Virus record (IMG/VR): IMGVR_UViG_3300042898_000735
Coordinates: 1 to 42,514 of that record
DNA length: 42,514 nt
Source: a virus
Direction: 5' to 3' (one strand)
The notes beneath the pieces were generated by a model. The model saw only the letters and a program-made list of their open reading frames with translations. It had not been told where the DNA came from and made no database searches. This document shows positions 5,825 through 16,022 of this stretch, piece after piece (the first letter of the stretch is position 1; each line of letters starts with the position of its first letter). Both the position numbers and the translations under genes were made by a program.

Positions 5825-8026
5825 ATGAGTGAGATATACCAAGATATACCCTGTTGGGATAATGGAACATGGACTACGGTTTCATTTGGCTCTAGAGAAG
5901 AATTTTCTAGATCAATAGCTGATATATTTTCTGAACCTGGAAAGTATGGATTTGATGAAACAAGTTTACTCTTTAATCAAGAGGCTGTAAAATTTAGAGA
6001 TCAAAACCTTTATTGCGTAGCTCCATTTAGATCAAGGGATTTTATATCATATTGGGATGACCAAAAACACAAATGTAGAAAAGGAGTTTTCTATATAAAC
6101 GGTGATAAGAAGTGGTATCTTACCAGGGACTACTATATGTGGTTAAACTTCTTACCTATCTTTGATAAGGAACAACAGAAGTTTGACTTTGCAAAGATTA
6201 GGGATGCTCAGTATCACATGGCTTTATATGAGTTACTTGCTGAACTAAACTATCAACATGTTGCTATCCTGAAGAAACGTCAGATAGCATCCTCATACTT
6301 CCATATCTCTAAGTTACTTAATCAGCTTTGGTTTGAAGCTGGGGTAACTTTAAAGATGGGAGCCAGCCTCAAAGATTATATCAATGAGAAAGGTTCTTGG
6401 AAGTTTATGTCAGAATATGCTGCGTTCTTAAATGAACACACTGCATGGTACCGTCCAATGTCTCCAGACAAAGTCTTAATGTGGCAGCAGAAGATTGAAG
6501 TAAGAAAAGGGGACAGAAAAACAGAAGTGGGTCTAAAGGGTACTATGCAGGGCATGTCATTTGAGAAAGATCCTACAAATGGTGTAGGGGGTCCAGTAAA
6601 ATACTTCTTTCATGAAGAGGCAGGAATTGCTCCTAAGATGGATCTTACATATGAGTACATGCGCCCGGCTATGAGATCAGGTCTAATCACAACAGGAATG
6701 TTTATTGCTGCAGGATCTGTAGGAGATTTATCTCAGTGTAATCCATTGAGAGATATGATTCTTAATCCAGGATCTAAAGATATTTATGCAGTAGAAACTA
6801 ATCTTATTGATTCTAAAGGTACTGAAGGTATGTCAGGTTTGTTTATTCCTGAGCAATGGTCAATGCCACCTCATATTGATATTTATGGTAATTCACTTGT
6901 AGAAGAAGCATTAAAAGCTTTAGATGCACAGTTTGAGAAATGGAAGAAAGAATTATCTCCTGAAGATTATCAATTAAGAATCTCTCAGCATCCAAGAAAT
7001 ATTGAAGAAGCATTTGCACATAGAAGTGTATCCGTATTTCCTCCACATCTTATTGCTGCTCAAAGTAGAAGAATAGAGGATAAAGAATATGGTTATGAAT
7101 TTTTAGATATTACTACAGATGAAAATGGTAAACCTTCTGTTAAAGCTTCTAATAAAATGCCCATTAAAGAATTTCCTATTACTAAAAAAACTGAAGATAA
7201 AACAGGAGTACTAGTTGTATGGGAAAGACCAATTAAAGATCCAACCTTTGGACAGTACTATGCTTCTATTGACCCTGTATCAGAAGGTAAAACAACAACA
7301 TCAGAATCATTATGTTCTATTTATGTAATGAAGGCTCCGGTACAAGTTACTAAAGTTACGGGATCAGAAACTGAAACATACATAGAACCAGATAAGATTG
7401 TAGCAACTTGGTGTGGTAGGTTTGATGACCTTAACAAAACTCACCAGAGACTAGAGTTAATTATAGAATGGTATAATGCTTGGACAGTAATTGAGAATAA
7501 TATCTCATTGTTTATCCAGTATATGATATCTAGAAAGAAACAAAGATTCTTAGTACCTAAGAGTCAGATTATGTTTTTGAAAGATCTTGGTGCAAATAGT
7601 AATGTTTTTCAGGAATATGGTTGGAAAAATACCGGAACATTATTTAAACAACATCTTCTTAATTATGCCATAGAGTATACTAAAGAAGAATTAGATGTAG
7701 AGACAAAAACAGATGGCACTATTGTACGTACAAAATACGGTATAGAAAGAATACCTGACCCAATGCTACTCACTGAGATGCGTGAATATGCACCCGGAGT
7801 CAATGTGGATAGGTTAGTTTCTTTTGCAGCCTTGGTTGCTTTTATGAGAATACAGCAGTCAAATAGAGGTTATGCAAAAAGAGTTATCATGGATGATGCA
7901 GCTAAAAACTTGCAAAAGTCAGATAATTTGTTTAAATTAAATAGTAGTCCGTTTCGTCATATTGGTAAAACCCATTATAAAGGTGGTCAAGATTTTAAAA
8001 GATCTCCTTTTAAGAATTTTAAATAG
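5825..8026 (+). CDS. terL: Large terminase subunit (TerL)
   Basis: A 733-residue packaging motor. The N-terminal ATPase domain shows a deviant Walker A region (LKKRQIASSY, about residues 148-157), a Walker B (YFFHEEAG, about 260) and a coupling-like AAGSVGD segment. The C-terminal nuclease domain shows YASIDPVSEG with Asp483, an acidic VIENN (Glu557) and a late Asp at about 662 in NVDRLVSFAAL. This is the RNase H-like metal triad expected for headful or site-specific cutting. It lacks the Gly and Lys of a standard GKS/GKT loop, with KKRQ probably supplying the basic residue. The portal follows five bases later. Confidence 0.85.
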   Translation: MSEIYQDIPCWDNGTWTTVSFGSREEFSRSIADIFSEPGKYGFDETSLLFNQEAVKFRDQNLYCVAPFRSRDFISYWDDQKHKCRKGVFYINGDKKWYLTRDYYMWLNFLPIFDKEQQKFDFAKIRDAQYHMALYELLAELNYQHVAILKKRQIASSYFHISKLLNQLWFEAGVTLKMGASLKDYINEKGSWKFMSEYAAFLNEHTAWYRPMSPDKVLMWQQKIEVRKGDRKTEVGLKGTMQGMSFEKDPTNGVGGPVKYFFHEEAGIAPKMDLTYEYMRPAMRSGLITTGMFIAAGSVGDLSQCNPLRDMILNPGSKDIYAVETNLIDSKGTEGMSGLFIPEQWSMPPHIDIYGNSLVEEALKALDAQFEKWKKELSPEDYQLRISQHPRNIEEAFAHRSVSVFPPHLIAAQSRRIEDKEYGYEFLDITTDENGKPSVKASNKMPIKEFPITKKTEDKTGVLVVWERPIKDPTFGQYYASIDPVSEGKTTTSESLCSIYVMKAPVQVTKVTGSETETYIEPDKIVATWCGRFDDLNKTHQRLELIIEWYNAWTVIENNISLFIQYMISRKKQRFLVPKSQIMFLKDLGANSNVFQEYGWKNTGTLFKQHLLNYAIEYTKEELDVETKTDGTIVRTKYGIERIPDPMLLTEMREYAPGVNVDRLVSFAALVAFMRIQQSNRGYAKRVIMDDAAKNLQKSDNLFKLNSSPFRHIGKTHYKGGQDFKRSPFKNFK

Positions 8027-8031
8027 AAGAC

Positions 8032-10785
8032 ATGCAAGTATATAATGCTTTACAAACAAAAAGAGGTGCCAAAGTTCAGCACAATAGACTGGGTAGCATT
8101 ACGCAACCTTTACAATTTATTTCTAAAAAAGATAAAGATGATGAATGGGCAGCATGGAATTTAGATTGGTTAGAATGGAATGGACTAAAACAAATCCGTA
8201 GAAATGCTCGGAGACTAATGAAGAACTATAAACTTGCAAAAGGTATTATAGATAAAACAGATTACATTGTAGAAGAAGATAATGAGTATAGAGAAATTAT
8301 TGATGTATTAACAAAAGAAGATACTTCTGCATTAGAATTAAAATTTTATCCAATTATTCCAAATGTTATTAATGTTCTAGTAGCTGAGTTTGCTAAAAGA
8401 AATACTAAGCTAACATACCGTGCTGTTGATGATTTCTCATACAATGAGATGATGGAGCAGAAAAGAGCAATGGTAGAAGAAACTTTAATGGCAGATGCTC
8501 AAATTAAAATTACTGCAGCATTATTAGAACAAGGTCTTGATCCAGAATCAGAAGAAGCACAACAACAACTTGCACCAGATAATTTAAAAACTCTTCCTGA
8601 AATTGAATCATTCTTTAAGAAAGATTATAGATCTATGATTGAAGAATGGGCTACTCATCAACATAAAGTTGATGTAGAAAGATTTGGAATGGATGAGTTA
8701 GAGGAAAGAGGTTTCCGTGATATGCTTATTACAGATAGAGAGTTCTGGCATTTCCGTATGATGGAAGATGATTATGAAGTTGAGCTTTGGAATCCACCAG
8801 TAACATTTTATCATAAGTCTCCAGATGCAAGATATATTTCTCAAGGTAATTGGGTGGGTAAAACAGATATGTTTACAGTATCTGATGTTATTGATAGATT
8901 TGGTTACTTAATGACTGAAGAACAATTAGAAGCATTAGAAGCTATTTATCCAATTAGATCTGCAGGTTATAGTATTGCTGGTATGCAGAATGATGGTTCT
9001 TTCTATGATGGAACAAAATCACATGAGTGGAATACAAATATGCCATCTTTAGCTTATAGACAGTATACATCAATGATGGCTGGTTCTGGTTCTATTTATG
9101 GTAATGGAGATATTATTGCTAGTATATTATCAGAAGGTGAAGATTATACAGATCAAGGTACTGCTTATTTATTAAGAGTAACAACAGCATATTGGAAGTC
9201 TCAACGTAAGGTTGGACATCTAACTAAAATTACTGAAAATGGTGAAGTTATTAATGAAGTAATTACAGAAGATTATAAAGTAGAAGATAAACCTGTTTAT
9301 GATACTAGACTGTTTAAAAATAAATCAAGAGATAATTTAATCTTTGGAGAACATATTGATTGGATTTGGATTAATGAGGTATGGGGTGGTGTAAAGATTG
9401 GACCAAATATTCCTTCATTTTGGGGTATGAACAATCCAGGTGGATTCTCCCCTATTTATATTGGAGTAGATAAAAACCATATTGGCCCATTAAAATTCCA
9501 ATTCAAAGGAGACAACACATTATATGGTTGTAAACTTCCTGTAGAAGGATCTGTATTCTCAGATAGAAATACTAAGTCTACTGCACTATTAGATTTAATG
9601 AAACCATACCAGATTGGATACAATATTGTAAACAATCAGATTGCAGATATCTTAGTAGATGAATTAGGTACAGTTATCTTGTTAGATCAAAATGCATTAC
9701 CAAGACATTCAGCTGGTGAAGACTGGGGTAAAAATAATCTTGCAAAAGCATATGTTGCAATGAAGAATTTTCAGATGCTTCCTCTTGATACTTCTATTAC
9801 AAACACAGAGAATGCATTAAACTTTCAGCATTTCCAAAAATTGGATCTAGAACAAACTAACCGTTTGATGTCTAGAATTAATTTAGCTAACTACTTTAAA
9901 CAACAAGCATATGAAGTAATTGGAGTTAATCCACAAAGGATGGGACAACAGTTATCTCAAACAACTGCTACGGGAGTAGAACAAGCTGTTTCAGCGTCTT
10001 ATGCACAGACAGAGGTATTCTTTATCCAACACTGTGATTATCTAATGCCTAGGGTACACCAAATGCGTACAGACTTAGCACAATATTATAACTCTACTAA
10101 ACCTTCTGCAAGATTAACATATCTTACAGGTGCGGATGAAAAAGTTAACTTCCAAATAAATGGAACAGATCTTTTAATGAGAGACCTTAATATTTTCTGT
10201 AGTACTACTGCAAATCAAAGAGCAATACTTGAGCAGTTAAAACAAATGGCATTACAAAATAATACTACTGGAGCTTCTATCTATGATCTTGGTAAAGTAG
10301 TACAATCAGATTCAATTGCACAACTTAATCATGCTCTTAAAGATTCTGAACAAAAACAGAATGCAGTTAAGCAACAAGAAATGCAAACTCAACAACAGAT
10401 GCAAGAACAACAACTTCAAGCTAAAGCTCAAGAAGAACAACTTAAAAGAGATTTTGACATGCAAGAAGCTGAGAAGAATAGACAAAAAGATATTCTTATT
10501 GCTGAGATTAGAGCAGCTGGTTACGGATCTATGGCAGATATTAATCAGAATCAAGAATCTGACTATGCAGATGCTATGAAAGAAATTAGACAGAGTGAAC
10601 AATATCAAGAACAAAATAATTTGCAAAGAGAAAAACAGTCTAATGAAAATTTAAGAAGTGCTCAGAAAATGGATATTGAAAGAGAGAAGTTAAATACTCA
10701 AAGAGAGATAGCAGATAAACAATTACAGATAGCAAGAGAGAATAAAAATAAGTTTGATAAACCATCTACAGATAAAAAGAAGTAG
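8032..10785 (+). CDS. Portal protein
   Basis: A 917-residue protein between terminase and scaffold/capsid genes, where a portal is expected. The core (WNPPVTFYHKSPDARYISQG and the stretch with HIDWIWINEVWGGVKIGPN) resembles large crAss-like portals. The last 200 residues or so form a glutamine-rich, charged helical tail (QQEMQTQQQMQEQQLQAKAQ), longer than the barrel of small portals and possibly protruding into the head. It would form the dodecameric DNA channel and join the ring proteins encoded later. Function is well supported by order and size; homology was judged by eye. Confidence 0.8.
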   Translation: MQVYNALQTKRGAKVQHNRLGSITQPLQFISKKDKDDEWAAWNLDWLEWNGLKQIRRNARRLMKNYKLAKGIIDKTDYIVEEDNEYREIIDVLTKEDTSALELKFYPIIPNVINVLVAEFAKRNTKLTYRAVDDFSYNEMMEQKRAMVEETLMADAQIKITAALLEQGLDPESEEAQQQLAPDNLKTLPEIESFFKKDYRSMIEEWATHQHKVDVERFGMDELEERGFRDMLITDREFWHFRMMEDDYEVELWNPPVTFYHKSPDARYISQGNWVGKTDMFTVSDVIDRFGYLMTEEQLEALEAIYPIRSAGYSIAGMQNDGSFYDGTKSHEWNTNMPSLAYRQYTSMMAGSGSIYGNGDIIASILSEGEDYTDQGTAYLLRVTTAYWKSQRKVGHLTKITENGEVINEVITEDYKVEDKPVYDTRLFKNKSRDNLIFGEHIDWIWINEVWGGVKIGPNIPSFWGMNNPGGFSPIYIGVDKNHIGPLKFQFKGDNTLYGCKLPVEGSVFSDRNTKSTALLDLMKPYQIGYNIVNNQIADILVDELGTVILLDQNALPRHSAGEDWGKNNLAKAYVAMKNFQMLPLDTSITNTENALNFQHFQKLDLEQTNRLMSRINLANYFKQQAYEVIGVNPQRMGQQLSQTTATGVEQAVSASYAQTEVFFIQHCDYLMPRVHQMRTDLAQYYNSTKPSARLTYLTGADEKVNFQINGTDLLMRDLNIFCSTTANQRAILEQLKQMALQNNTTGASIYDLGKVVQSDSIAQLNHALKDSEQKQNAVKQQEMQTQQQMQEQQLQAKAQEEQLKRDFDMQEAEKNRQKDILIAEIRAAGYGSMADINQNQESDYADAMKEIRQSEQYQEQNNLQREKQSNENLRSAQKMDIEREKLNTQREIADKQLQIARENKNKFDKPSTDKKK

Positions 10786-10833
10786 GGCTTTAGCTATATA
10801 GTGCTAAAAATTAAATAAGCTCTTATAAATTTA

Positions 10834-10861
10834 TCAAGTTTATTTTGTATATTATAGTATA
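10834..10861 (+). promoter_or_regulatory. Candidate late promoter before scaffold and capsid genes
   Basis: TCAA, ten bases, then TATATTATAGTATA lies 17 bases before the start at 10879. An identical 14-base core occurs at 19242. The core resembles a Bacteroidota -7 box (TAnnTT) but there is no clear -33 TTTG, so it may be phage-specific. Confidence 0.6.
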
Positions 10862-10878
10862 AATAAAAACCAACCACA

Positions 10879-12132
10879 ATGAGTGAAACAAAAAAAAATC
10901 CTGATGATGATCAGGTACAAGACCTTACAGCGGTAGGTCAAGTAGATGTAAATATAGATGAGATCTTTGGAATGCCTGGTGCAGAGAATGTTATGTTACC
11001 TGAAGATGGCAAAGAAGAAGAAAAACCTAAGTCTTTATTTTCTAAAGAAAATATAGATACCTCGTTCCTTGACAAGCCTACATCTAAAGAAGATGTAGCA
11101 AAGAAAGAAGAAACTGATGATGTAATAGCTGAATTAGATGGCTTAATTTCTCAGGAAGAAGATGCTGGTAATAAAGGAAGACCTAAAGTAGATAAATCAG
11201 GTCTTGCTGAGTTAGCTAGTAAAATGATTGAAGAAGGATCTTTAATTCCTTTTGATGATGAAAAGTCATTAGAAGATTATACTACTAAAGACTTCAGAGA
11301 ATTGTTTGAGGCAAACTTCCAAGAGAGAGAAGCAAAAGTTAAAGAATCAATTCCAAAAGAATTCTTTAATGCACTTCCTGAAGAATTAAAAGCAGCTGCT
11401 AAATATGTAGCTGATGGTGGTCAAGATCTAAAAGGATTGTTTCGATCACTTGCACAAGTAGAAGAGATTAGACAATTGGATCCATCTGATGAATATGATC
11501 AGGAAGAAATTGCAAGACAATATTTATATGCAACTGATTTTGGAAGTCCAGAAGAAATTGAAGAAGAGATTGAAACATGGAGAGATATTGACAAGTTAGA
11601 ACAAAAAGCAAATCAGTTTAAACCAAAGTTAGATAGAATGCAAGAAGAAATTGTTACAAGACAATTAGCCGAGCAAGAATCTAAAAAAGAACAACAAGCA
11701 CAAGCTGCAAAAGTATACACAGATAATGTATATAATACTCTTGTATCTGGTGATTTAAGTGGACTTAAACTTGATAAGAAGCTGCAAGGAATGCTTTACT
11801 CAGGATTAGTTCAACCAAACTATCCTTCAATTTCAGGTAAACCTACAAACATGTTAGGACACTTGTTAGAGAAGTATCAGTTTGTAGAGCCAAGACATGA
11901 TCTAATTGCAGAAGCTCTTTGGTTACTTGCAGATCCAGAAGGATACAGAAATAAGGTAAGAGATCAAGGATCTAAAAAAGCTGTAGAAGAAACAGTAAGA
12001 AAATTAAAAACAGAAGAGTCTAGAAAACTTGCATCTTCATCTTCATACGTAGAAGAAGAAAAGAAACCTGCTAGTTCTTCAAGACCACAAAAGACACTTT
12101 CTAGACAACCAAATATGTTTAGAAGATTTTAA
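10879..12132 (+). CDS. Probable scaffold (prohead core) protein
   Basis: A 417-residue, strongly acidic protein with long helical stretches (EIEEEIETWRDIDKLEQKAN, RMQEEIVTRQLAEQESKKEQ), a low-complexity N-terminus and a Ser- and Lys/Arg-rich C-terminus ending RQPNMFRRF. Its position between portal and major capsid protein, acidic charge and helical content fit a scaffold that directs head assembly and leaves or is degraded. A basic C-terminal tail that binds capsid is typical of scaffolds. No protease gene was found nearby to remove it. Confidence 0.65.
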   Translation: MSETKKNPDDDQVQDLTAVGQVDVNIDEIFGMPGAENVMLPEDGKEEEKPKSLFSKENIDTSFLDKPTSKEDVAKKEETDDVIAELDGLISQEEDAGNKGRPKVDKSGLAELASKMIEEGSLIPFDDEKSLEDYTTKDFRELFEANFQEREAKVKESIPKEFFNALPEELKAAAKYVADGGQDLKGLFRSLAQVEEIRQLDPSDEYDQEEIARQYLYATDFGSPEEIEEEIETWRDIDKLEQKANQFKPKLDRMQEEIVTRQLAEQESKKEQQAQAAKVYTDNVYNTLVSGDLSGLKLDKKLQGMLYSGLVQPNYPSISGKPTNMLGHLLEKYQFVEPRHDLIAEALWLLADPEGYRNKVRDQGSKKAVEETVRKLKTEESRKLASSSSYVEEEKKPASSSRPQKTLSRQPNMFRRF

Positions 12133-12159
12133 ATAGTAACAAACAAAAACAAATAAATA

Positions 12160-13776
12160 ATGGCAACTCCAGTAATGAACAATGGTATATTCCTCAGAGA
12201 TACCGCTTACAACGCAAGTTCCCATGTGGATTCATACCACTTGGTAAACATGCTGAAAGATGCTGAGCCTATGGACTTAGGCCCAGTTGACCTTTGGGCT
12301 ATGGCTCAGAAAGTTGAAATGCCACTTTATCAAATGTCCTCATTTGGTGGTAAAAATGTAATCATGGTTGATAATGCTCGTGGAGAGTACAAATGGCAGA
12401 CTCCTGTTTCTACAGATCTTCCATATGTAATTGAAGACATTGAAGCTGATAATGATTTCAAAGGTATTGATGGGACTACATTCCGTATCAAATTAAGTAG
12501 ACGTGAGTTTGGACATGGTGATATCATCACTTATGACAAATACAACGGTGTTGAGATGTACATCACAGCTGAAGACATTCTTCCAATTGGAGATGGTTTT
12601 ATCTATACTGTACAGTTGGTAAACAATGACAACTTCAAATACTTGGATAACAAGTACTTGGCTAATGGTACTAAAGTATTCCGTAAAGGTTCCGCAAGAG
12701 GTGAGTATGGTGAGAGATTTTCTGACATTACAACAAGAACAGGATTCCGTGAATTCTACAACTATGTTGGTGGTGCTGAAGCTCACGTACATTATTCTGT
12801 ATCTTCAAGAGCAGACTTAATGATCAAAGGTGGAATGAATGCAGATGGTACAGTTCCTGTAACTGAGATCTGGAGAAACTTTGGTGCAAACAATGATCCA
12901 TCTATCACATCATTAGATGATATGGTAAAAGTAATGGGTAAAGATAAAGTTAAGAAAGCATTTGATAATGGTGACTTATCTAGAACTTTCCTTACTGGAA
13001 TGGAAGCTGCACACTTATCTAAAGTTGCTACCGATATTGAAACTTACTTAATGTGGGGACAAGGGGGTAGAGTTCGTCAAGATGGACCAGATGATCTTAG
13101 ATTGTCAGTTGGACTTTGGAAACAGTTGGATAACTCTTTCAAAAGAATCTACAACAAAAATAACTTTACACTTGATTTATTCCGTTCTGAGATCTACAAC
13201 TTCTTCAATGGAAAAGTTGAGTTCCAAGGACCAGATCCAAAACGTAGCTTAGTTGTACAAACTGGTATGGGTGGAATGAGAATGGTTAATGAGGCAATTA
13301 AAAAAGAAGCTGTATCTTCAGGTCTTTTGATTCAAGCTGCTGATATCGGTGCAATCACTGGTAAAGGAATGGACTTGAACTTTGGATTTGCTTACACTTC
13401 TTATGTTATCCCATTCTTGGCTAACGTGAAGTTTGTATTGAATCCTGCATTTGACAATGTTCACACAAATGATATTGAGAACCCAATCATTGATGGTTTC
13501 CCATTATCTTCTTATTCATTCATTATCTTTGATATCACTGACAATACAAATGACAACATCTTCTTGTTGAAATTGTCTTGGGATAATCAATTGAAATGGT
13601 GGTACCAAAATGGTACTATGGATTACATGGGTCGTACACAAGGTTTCCAATCTTCTGGACAATTCAATGGTTACCGCGTAATGATGTCTCAAACAATGCC
13701 GGCTATTTGGGTTAAAGATCCAACTAAAGTCTTGAAAATTGTTATGAGAAATCCAATTACTGGTGGATCATTCTAA
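12160..13776 (+). CDS. Major capsid protein
   Basis: This 538-residue protein starts MATPVMNNGIFLRDTAYNAS after an A-rich leader. It follows the scaffold candidate and is followed by a strong terminator, as expected for the most abundant virion protein. Pattern and length (REFGHGDIITYDKYNGVEM, DIETYLMWGQGGRVRQD, GMGGMRMVNEAIKKEA) match the HK97-fold capsid proteins of crAss-like phages as I remember them. Codons look more optimised than in neighbours, with more C-ending codons for Phe, Asn and Asp, consistent with high expression. Confidence 0.8.
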   Translation: MATPVMNNGIFLRDTAYNASSHVDSYHLVNMLKDAEPMDLGPVDLWAMAQKVEMPLYQMSSFGGKNVIMVDNARGEYKWQTPVSTDLPYVIEDIEADNDFKGIDGTTFRIKLSRREFGHGDIITYDKYNGVEMYITAEDILPIGDGFIYTVQLVNNDNFKYLDNKYLANGTKVFRKGSARGEYGERFSDITTRTGFREFYNYVGGAEAHVHYSVSSRADLMIKGGMNADGTVPVTEIWRNFGANNDPSITSLDDMVKVMGKDKVKKAFDNGDLSRTFLTGMEAAHLSKVATDIETYLMWGQGGRVRQDGPDDLRLSVGLWKQLDNSFKRIYNKNNFTLDLFRSEIYNFFNGKVEFQGPDPKRSLVVQTGMGGMRMVNEAIKKEAVSSGLLIQAADIGAITGKGMDLNFGFAYTSYVIPFLANVKFVLNPAFDNVHTNDIENPIIDGFPLSSYSFIIFDITDNTNDNIFLLKLSWDNQLKWWYQNGTMDYMGRTQGFQSSGQFNGYRVMMSQTMPAIWVKDPTKVLKIVMRNPITGGSF

Positions 13777-13789
13777 TCATAAACAAACT

Positions 13790-13818
13790 AAGGGAGGGGG
13801 AAACTCCTCCCTTTTTTT
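13790..13818 (+). terminator. Rho-independent terminator after the capsid gene
   Basis: AGGGAGG and CCTCCCT form a GC-rich stem around an eight-base loop, followed by seven T. No promoter motif lies between this site and the next start, so it probably attenuates rather than ends transcription. Confidence 0.85.
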
Positions 13819-13856
13819 ATTAAATTTAACCAACAATAATTAAAACCAACAAAACA

Positions 13857-14873
13857 ATGGAAAATTTTACAATGGTAGAAACCGGGAGAGGAACAGTAAA
13901 GCAAACTGCTATAGCTGTAAGACCTTTCTTTGATGCAAGTGCTTCTAATATGGGATTAGAAGATTATGGTATGTCTTTGTTTGATGGGGTAACTCATCAT
14001 GAACAAATTGCATGTTTAGAAAATAATGGAGTAATTAGATACTTAACAGGTCTAAATGAATTTGCTCCAGATATTAGATTAATGAATGAGGAAGATAAAG
14101 CTGCAAGAGTTAGAGATATTAGATTAGCAGTTATTGAACTTGAGAAAGAATTAGCAGCTAATGTAATTGATGTAGATGATCCACAATTTTGGAATAAAGT
14201 AGTATTACTTAAACCAGACAATTCTGAATTCTGGAATAGAATTAGTATTGCATGTGGTAATGAACCTTTATTTTTGGATCCTAAAGATCCTTATGATAGA
14301 ATTAAATTATATGGAATTGAAGCCGGAGGGTTTTCATTGATAGCTAAAAGCTTTGATGATGCAAGATCTAGACCAGTAGCTCCTAAGTTTTATTTAGATA
14401 AAACAGAAGAAACTGTAATGGCAAGAACTGAATACAAGAAAATGCGTAATAAAGCATTGGCTGAACTTCAGAAATTATTTGACAAAAATAGTACTAAGTT
14501 ATTCTACATTGCAAAACTTGTAGATATCAACAGTACACAATATAGAAAATCAACACCTAATGATGTTATTTATGAGAACATGGATAATTACATCAATGGT
14601 TTTGGAGCAGAGAGCAATAAGGAAAGAGCAGCTAAATCCTTTATTGAAATTGTTAATTTAGATATGGAAACACTAAAAATTAAATCAATTGTTAGAGATT
14701 CCGTATTTTTTAAGTATATTATTAATAAGGCTGATGGTTACATCTATCACACTAAGACTAGTGCATTACTAGGAAGAAATGTATCTGATGTAGTAGAACA
14801 CTTAAAGAATCCTTTACATGAGGATATTCTTAAGGACTTAAACCAAGCTTGTGATAAGTATTGGAATTCTTAA
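13857..14873 (+). CDS. Conserved structural protein, unknown role
   Basis: A 338-residue protein just after the capsid terminator, preceded by the leader AAAACCAACAAAACA. The stretch VRPFFDASASNMGLEDYGMS is near the start; the middle is helical and acidic (NEEDKAARVRDIRLAVIELE) and the C-terminus carries SVFFKYIINKADGYIYHTKT. No enzyme motif was seen. Position suggests a head or head-tail component such as a capsid-associated or completion protein. I do not recognise the family. Confidence 0.6.
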   Translation: MENFTMVETGRGTVKQTAIAVRPFFDASASNMGLEDYGMSLFDGVTHHEQIACLENNGVIRYLTGLNEFAPDIRLMNEEDKAARVRDIRLAVIELEKELAANVIDVDDPQFWNKVVLLKPDNSEFWNRISIACGNEPLFLDPKDPYDRIKLYGIEAGGFSLIAKSFDDARSRPVAPKFYLDKTEETVMARTEYKKMRNKALAELQKLFDKNSTKLFYIAKLVDINSTQYRKSTPNDVIYENMDNYINGFGAESNKERAAKSFIEIVNLDMETLKIKSIVRDSVFFKYIINKADGYIYHTKTSALLGRNVSDVVEHLKNPLHEDILKDLNQACDKYWNS

Positions 14874-14885
14874 ACTTAAAATAAA

Positions 14886-15848
14886 ATGAAAAAATATCAA
14901 GACGGTGGAAAAACCGGAGCTCAACTTAAAAAAGAAGGGATGGCCATGAAGGCTGCCGGTAAAGCTATGAAAGCTAAAGGAGCTGTTATGAAATATGATG
15001 CTAATAAAAGCAAAAGAGAATCATACATGCTTCAAAGCGGTGCTGATGATAGAGCTGGTAATATTACTCAATCTATGAAAACAGGTGGTGCTACTAAAAA
15101 ATACCAAAATGGTGGACCTGTTGAAGCAATGTATAAAGCAATGGGGAAAAAAGAACCATCTTTAAAGAAAACTCTTAAGTATGTAAAAAAGAATGGTTCA
15201 GGATATATTCCTAGTAATAATTCTTCTACACAAAGACCTAATACAGATAGTTATAAAAGTGCAGGAACTAGCATTAAAACTGCTAAAAGACCTAACACTA
15301 AATACCAAGATGGTGGTCGTACAATTAGTGAAAATGCTGCTGCAAGAAAAGTTGCAAAAGGTAAAGGAACAATTAGTAAATCATACCCATCCGGACCAGA
15401 AGAAAAAGGATCATACGTTGGATATAGCAAAGAAGCTAGAAAATCTGACGGTCCTTGGAAATCTATGAAAGATTCTAAACCTGCAAGACCAATTATGAAA
15501 ACAGGTGGTATGGTTAATTCTAATGCAAAAATTGCAGCAGATAAAACTCCTGGTTCTAAAGGTGTTAAGTCTGGAGTTAATCCTAAAGCTGCTGCATCTA
15601 AAGTTGCTAGAGGTAGAGTAGGTGGAACAAGTGCTTCTCCTAAAACTGCAATGCCTAAAATGTCAATGGGTGGAACACGTCCAGGTATGGCTAAAGCAGG
15701 TTCTAAAAAATATCAAACAGGTGGACCTACACCTGAGCAACAAATTGAATCTGGTGCTAGAAAAAATTACATAGCTAATGCAAAAGCAAAACTAATGGGT
15801 GTTGCTGCTGCTGCTAGAAAAAGTTCTGGACGCAAAGGAAAAATCTAA
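14886..15848 (+). CDS. Highly basic xxGG-repeat protein
   Basis: A 320-residue protein dominated by Lys, Ala, Gly and Ser, with little predicted globular structure. The motif recurs as YQDGG, MKTGG, YQNGG, YQDGG, MKTGG, SMGG and YQTGG, often ahead of a basic run. Repeated KAAASKVARGR-like segments and proline-containing linkers separate the motifs. Highly basic, repetitive phage proteins may bind packaged DNA or be ejected with it. It opens a run of seven small basic genes, and the next gene starts within its stop codon. Function is inferred. Confidence 0.7.
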   Translation: MKKYQDGGKTGAQLKKEGMAMKAAGKAMKAKGAVMKYDANKSKRESYMLQSGADDRAGNITQSMKTGGATKKYQNGGPVEAMYKAMGKKEPSLKKTLKYVKKNGSGYIPSNNSSTQRPNTDSYKSAGTSIKTAKRPNTKYQDGGRTISENAAARKVAKGKGTISKSYPSGPEEKGSYVGYSKEARKSDGPWKSMKDSKPARPIMKTGGMVNSNAKIAADKTPGSKGVKSGVNPKAAASKVARGRVGGTSASPKTAMPKMSMGGTRPGMAKAGSKKYQTGGPTPEQQIESGARKNYIANAKAKLMGVAAAARKSSGRKGKI

Positions 15849-16000
15849 TGGCAAAAGAAATGCTAAAAAGAAAAGACGGTAGTTATTCCCAGAGAGGACT
15901 CTGGGATAACATCCGTGCTGCTAAAGGTTCTGGAAAAAAACCTACTGCTGCAATGTTGAAACAAGAGAAGAAGATTAAAGCTTCTACTAAAAAGAAATGA
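15848..16000 (+). CDS. Small basic GLWDNIRA-type phage protein
   Basis: A 50-residue frame, MAKEMLKRKDGSYSQRGLWD and on, with its ATG inside the previous stop (TAATG). The GLWDNIRAAKGSGKKPTAAM segment matches a widespread family of tiny basic phage proteins, with G(L)(W/Y)xNIxA followed by a GSGxKxPT stretch, as I remember it. The C-terminus is polylysine-like. No biochemical role is known to me. The membership and the tight gene overlap make it likely to be real. Confidence 0.65.
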   Translation: MAKEMLKRKDGSYSQRGLWDNIRAAKGSGKKPTAAMLKQEKKIKASTKKK

Positions 16001-16022
16001 TAAGTATATAATATTATATATT

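Noticed and set aside
10312-10626. Overlapping open frames on both strands inside the portal tail
   Set aside because: They are by-products of the CAA/AAA-rich coding sequence for the Gln/Lys-rich helix of the portal protein.
10789-10808. TTTAGC/GCTAAA inverted repeat after the portal gene as a terminator
   Set aside because: Only six base pairs with an AT-rich stem and no T-run after it.
12330-12820. Several open frames of 60-100 codons in other frames and on the minus strand within the capsid gene
   Set aside because: Shadows of a strongly coding gene; no leaders, no recognisable products.
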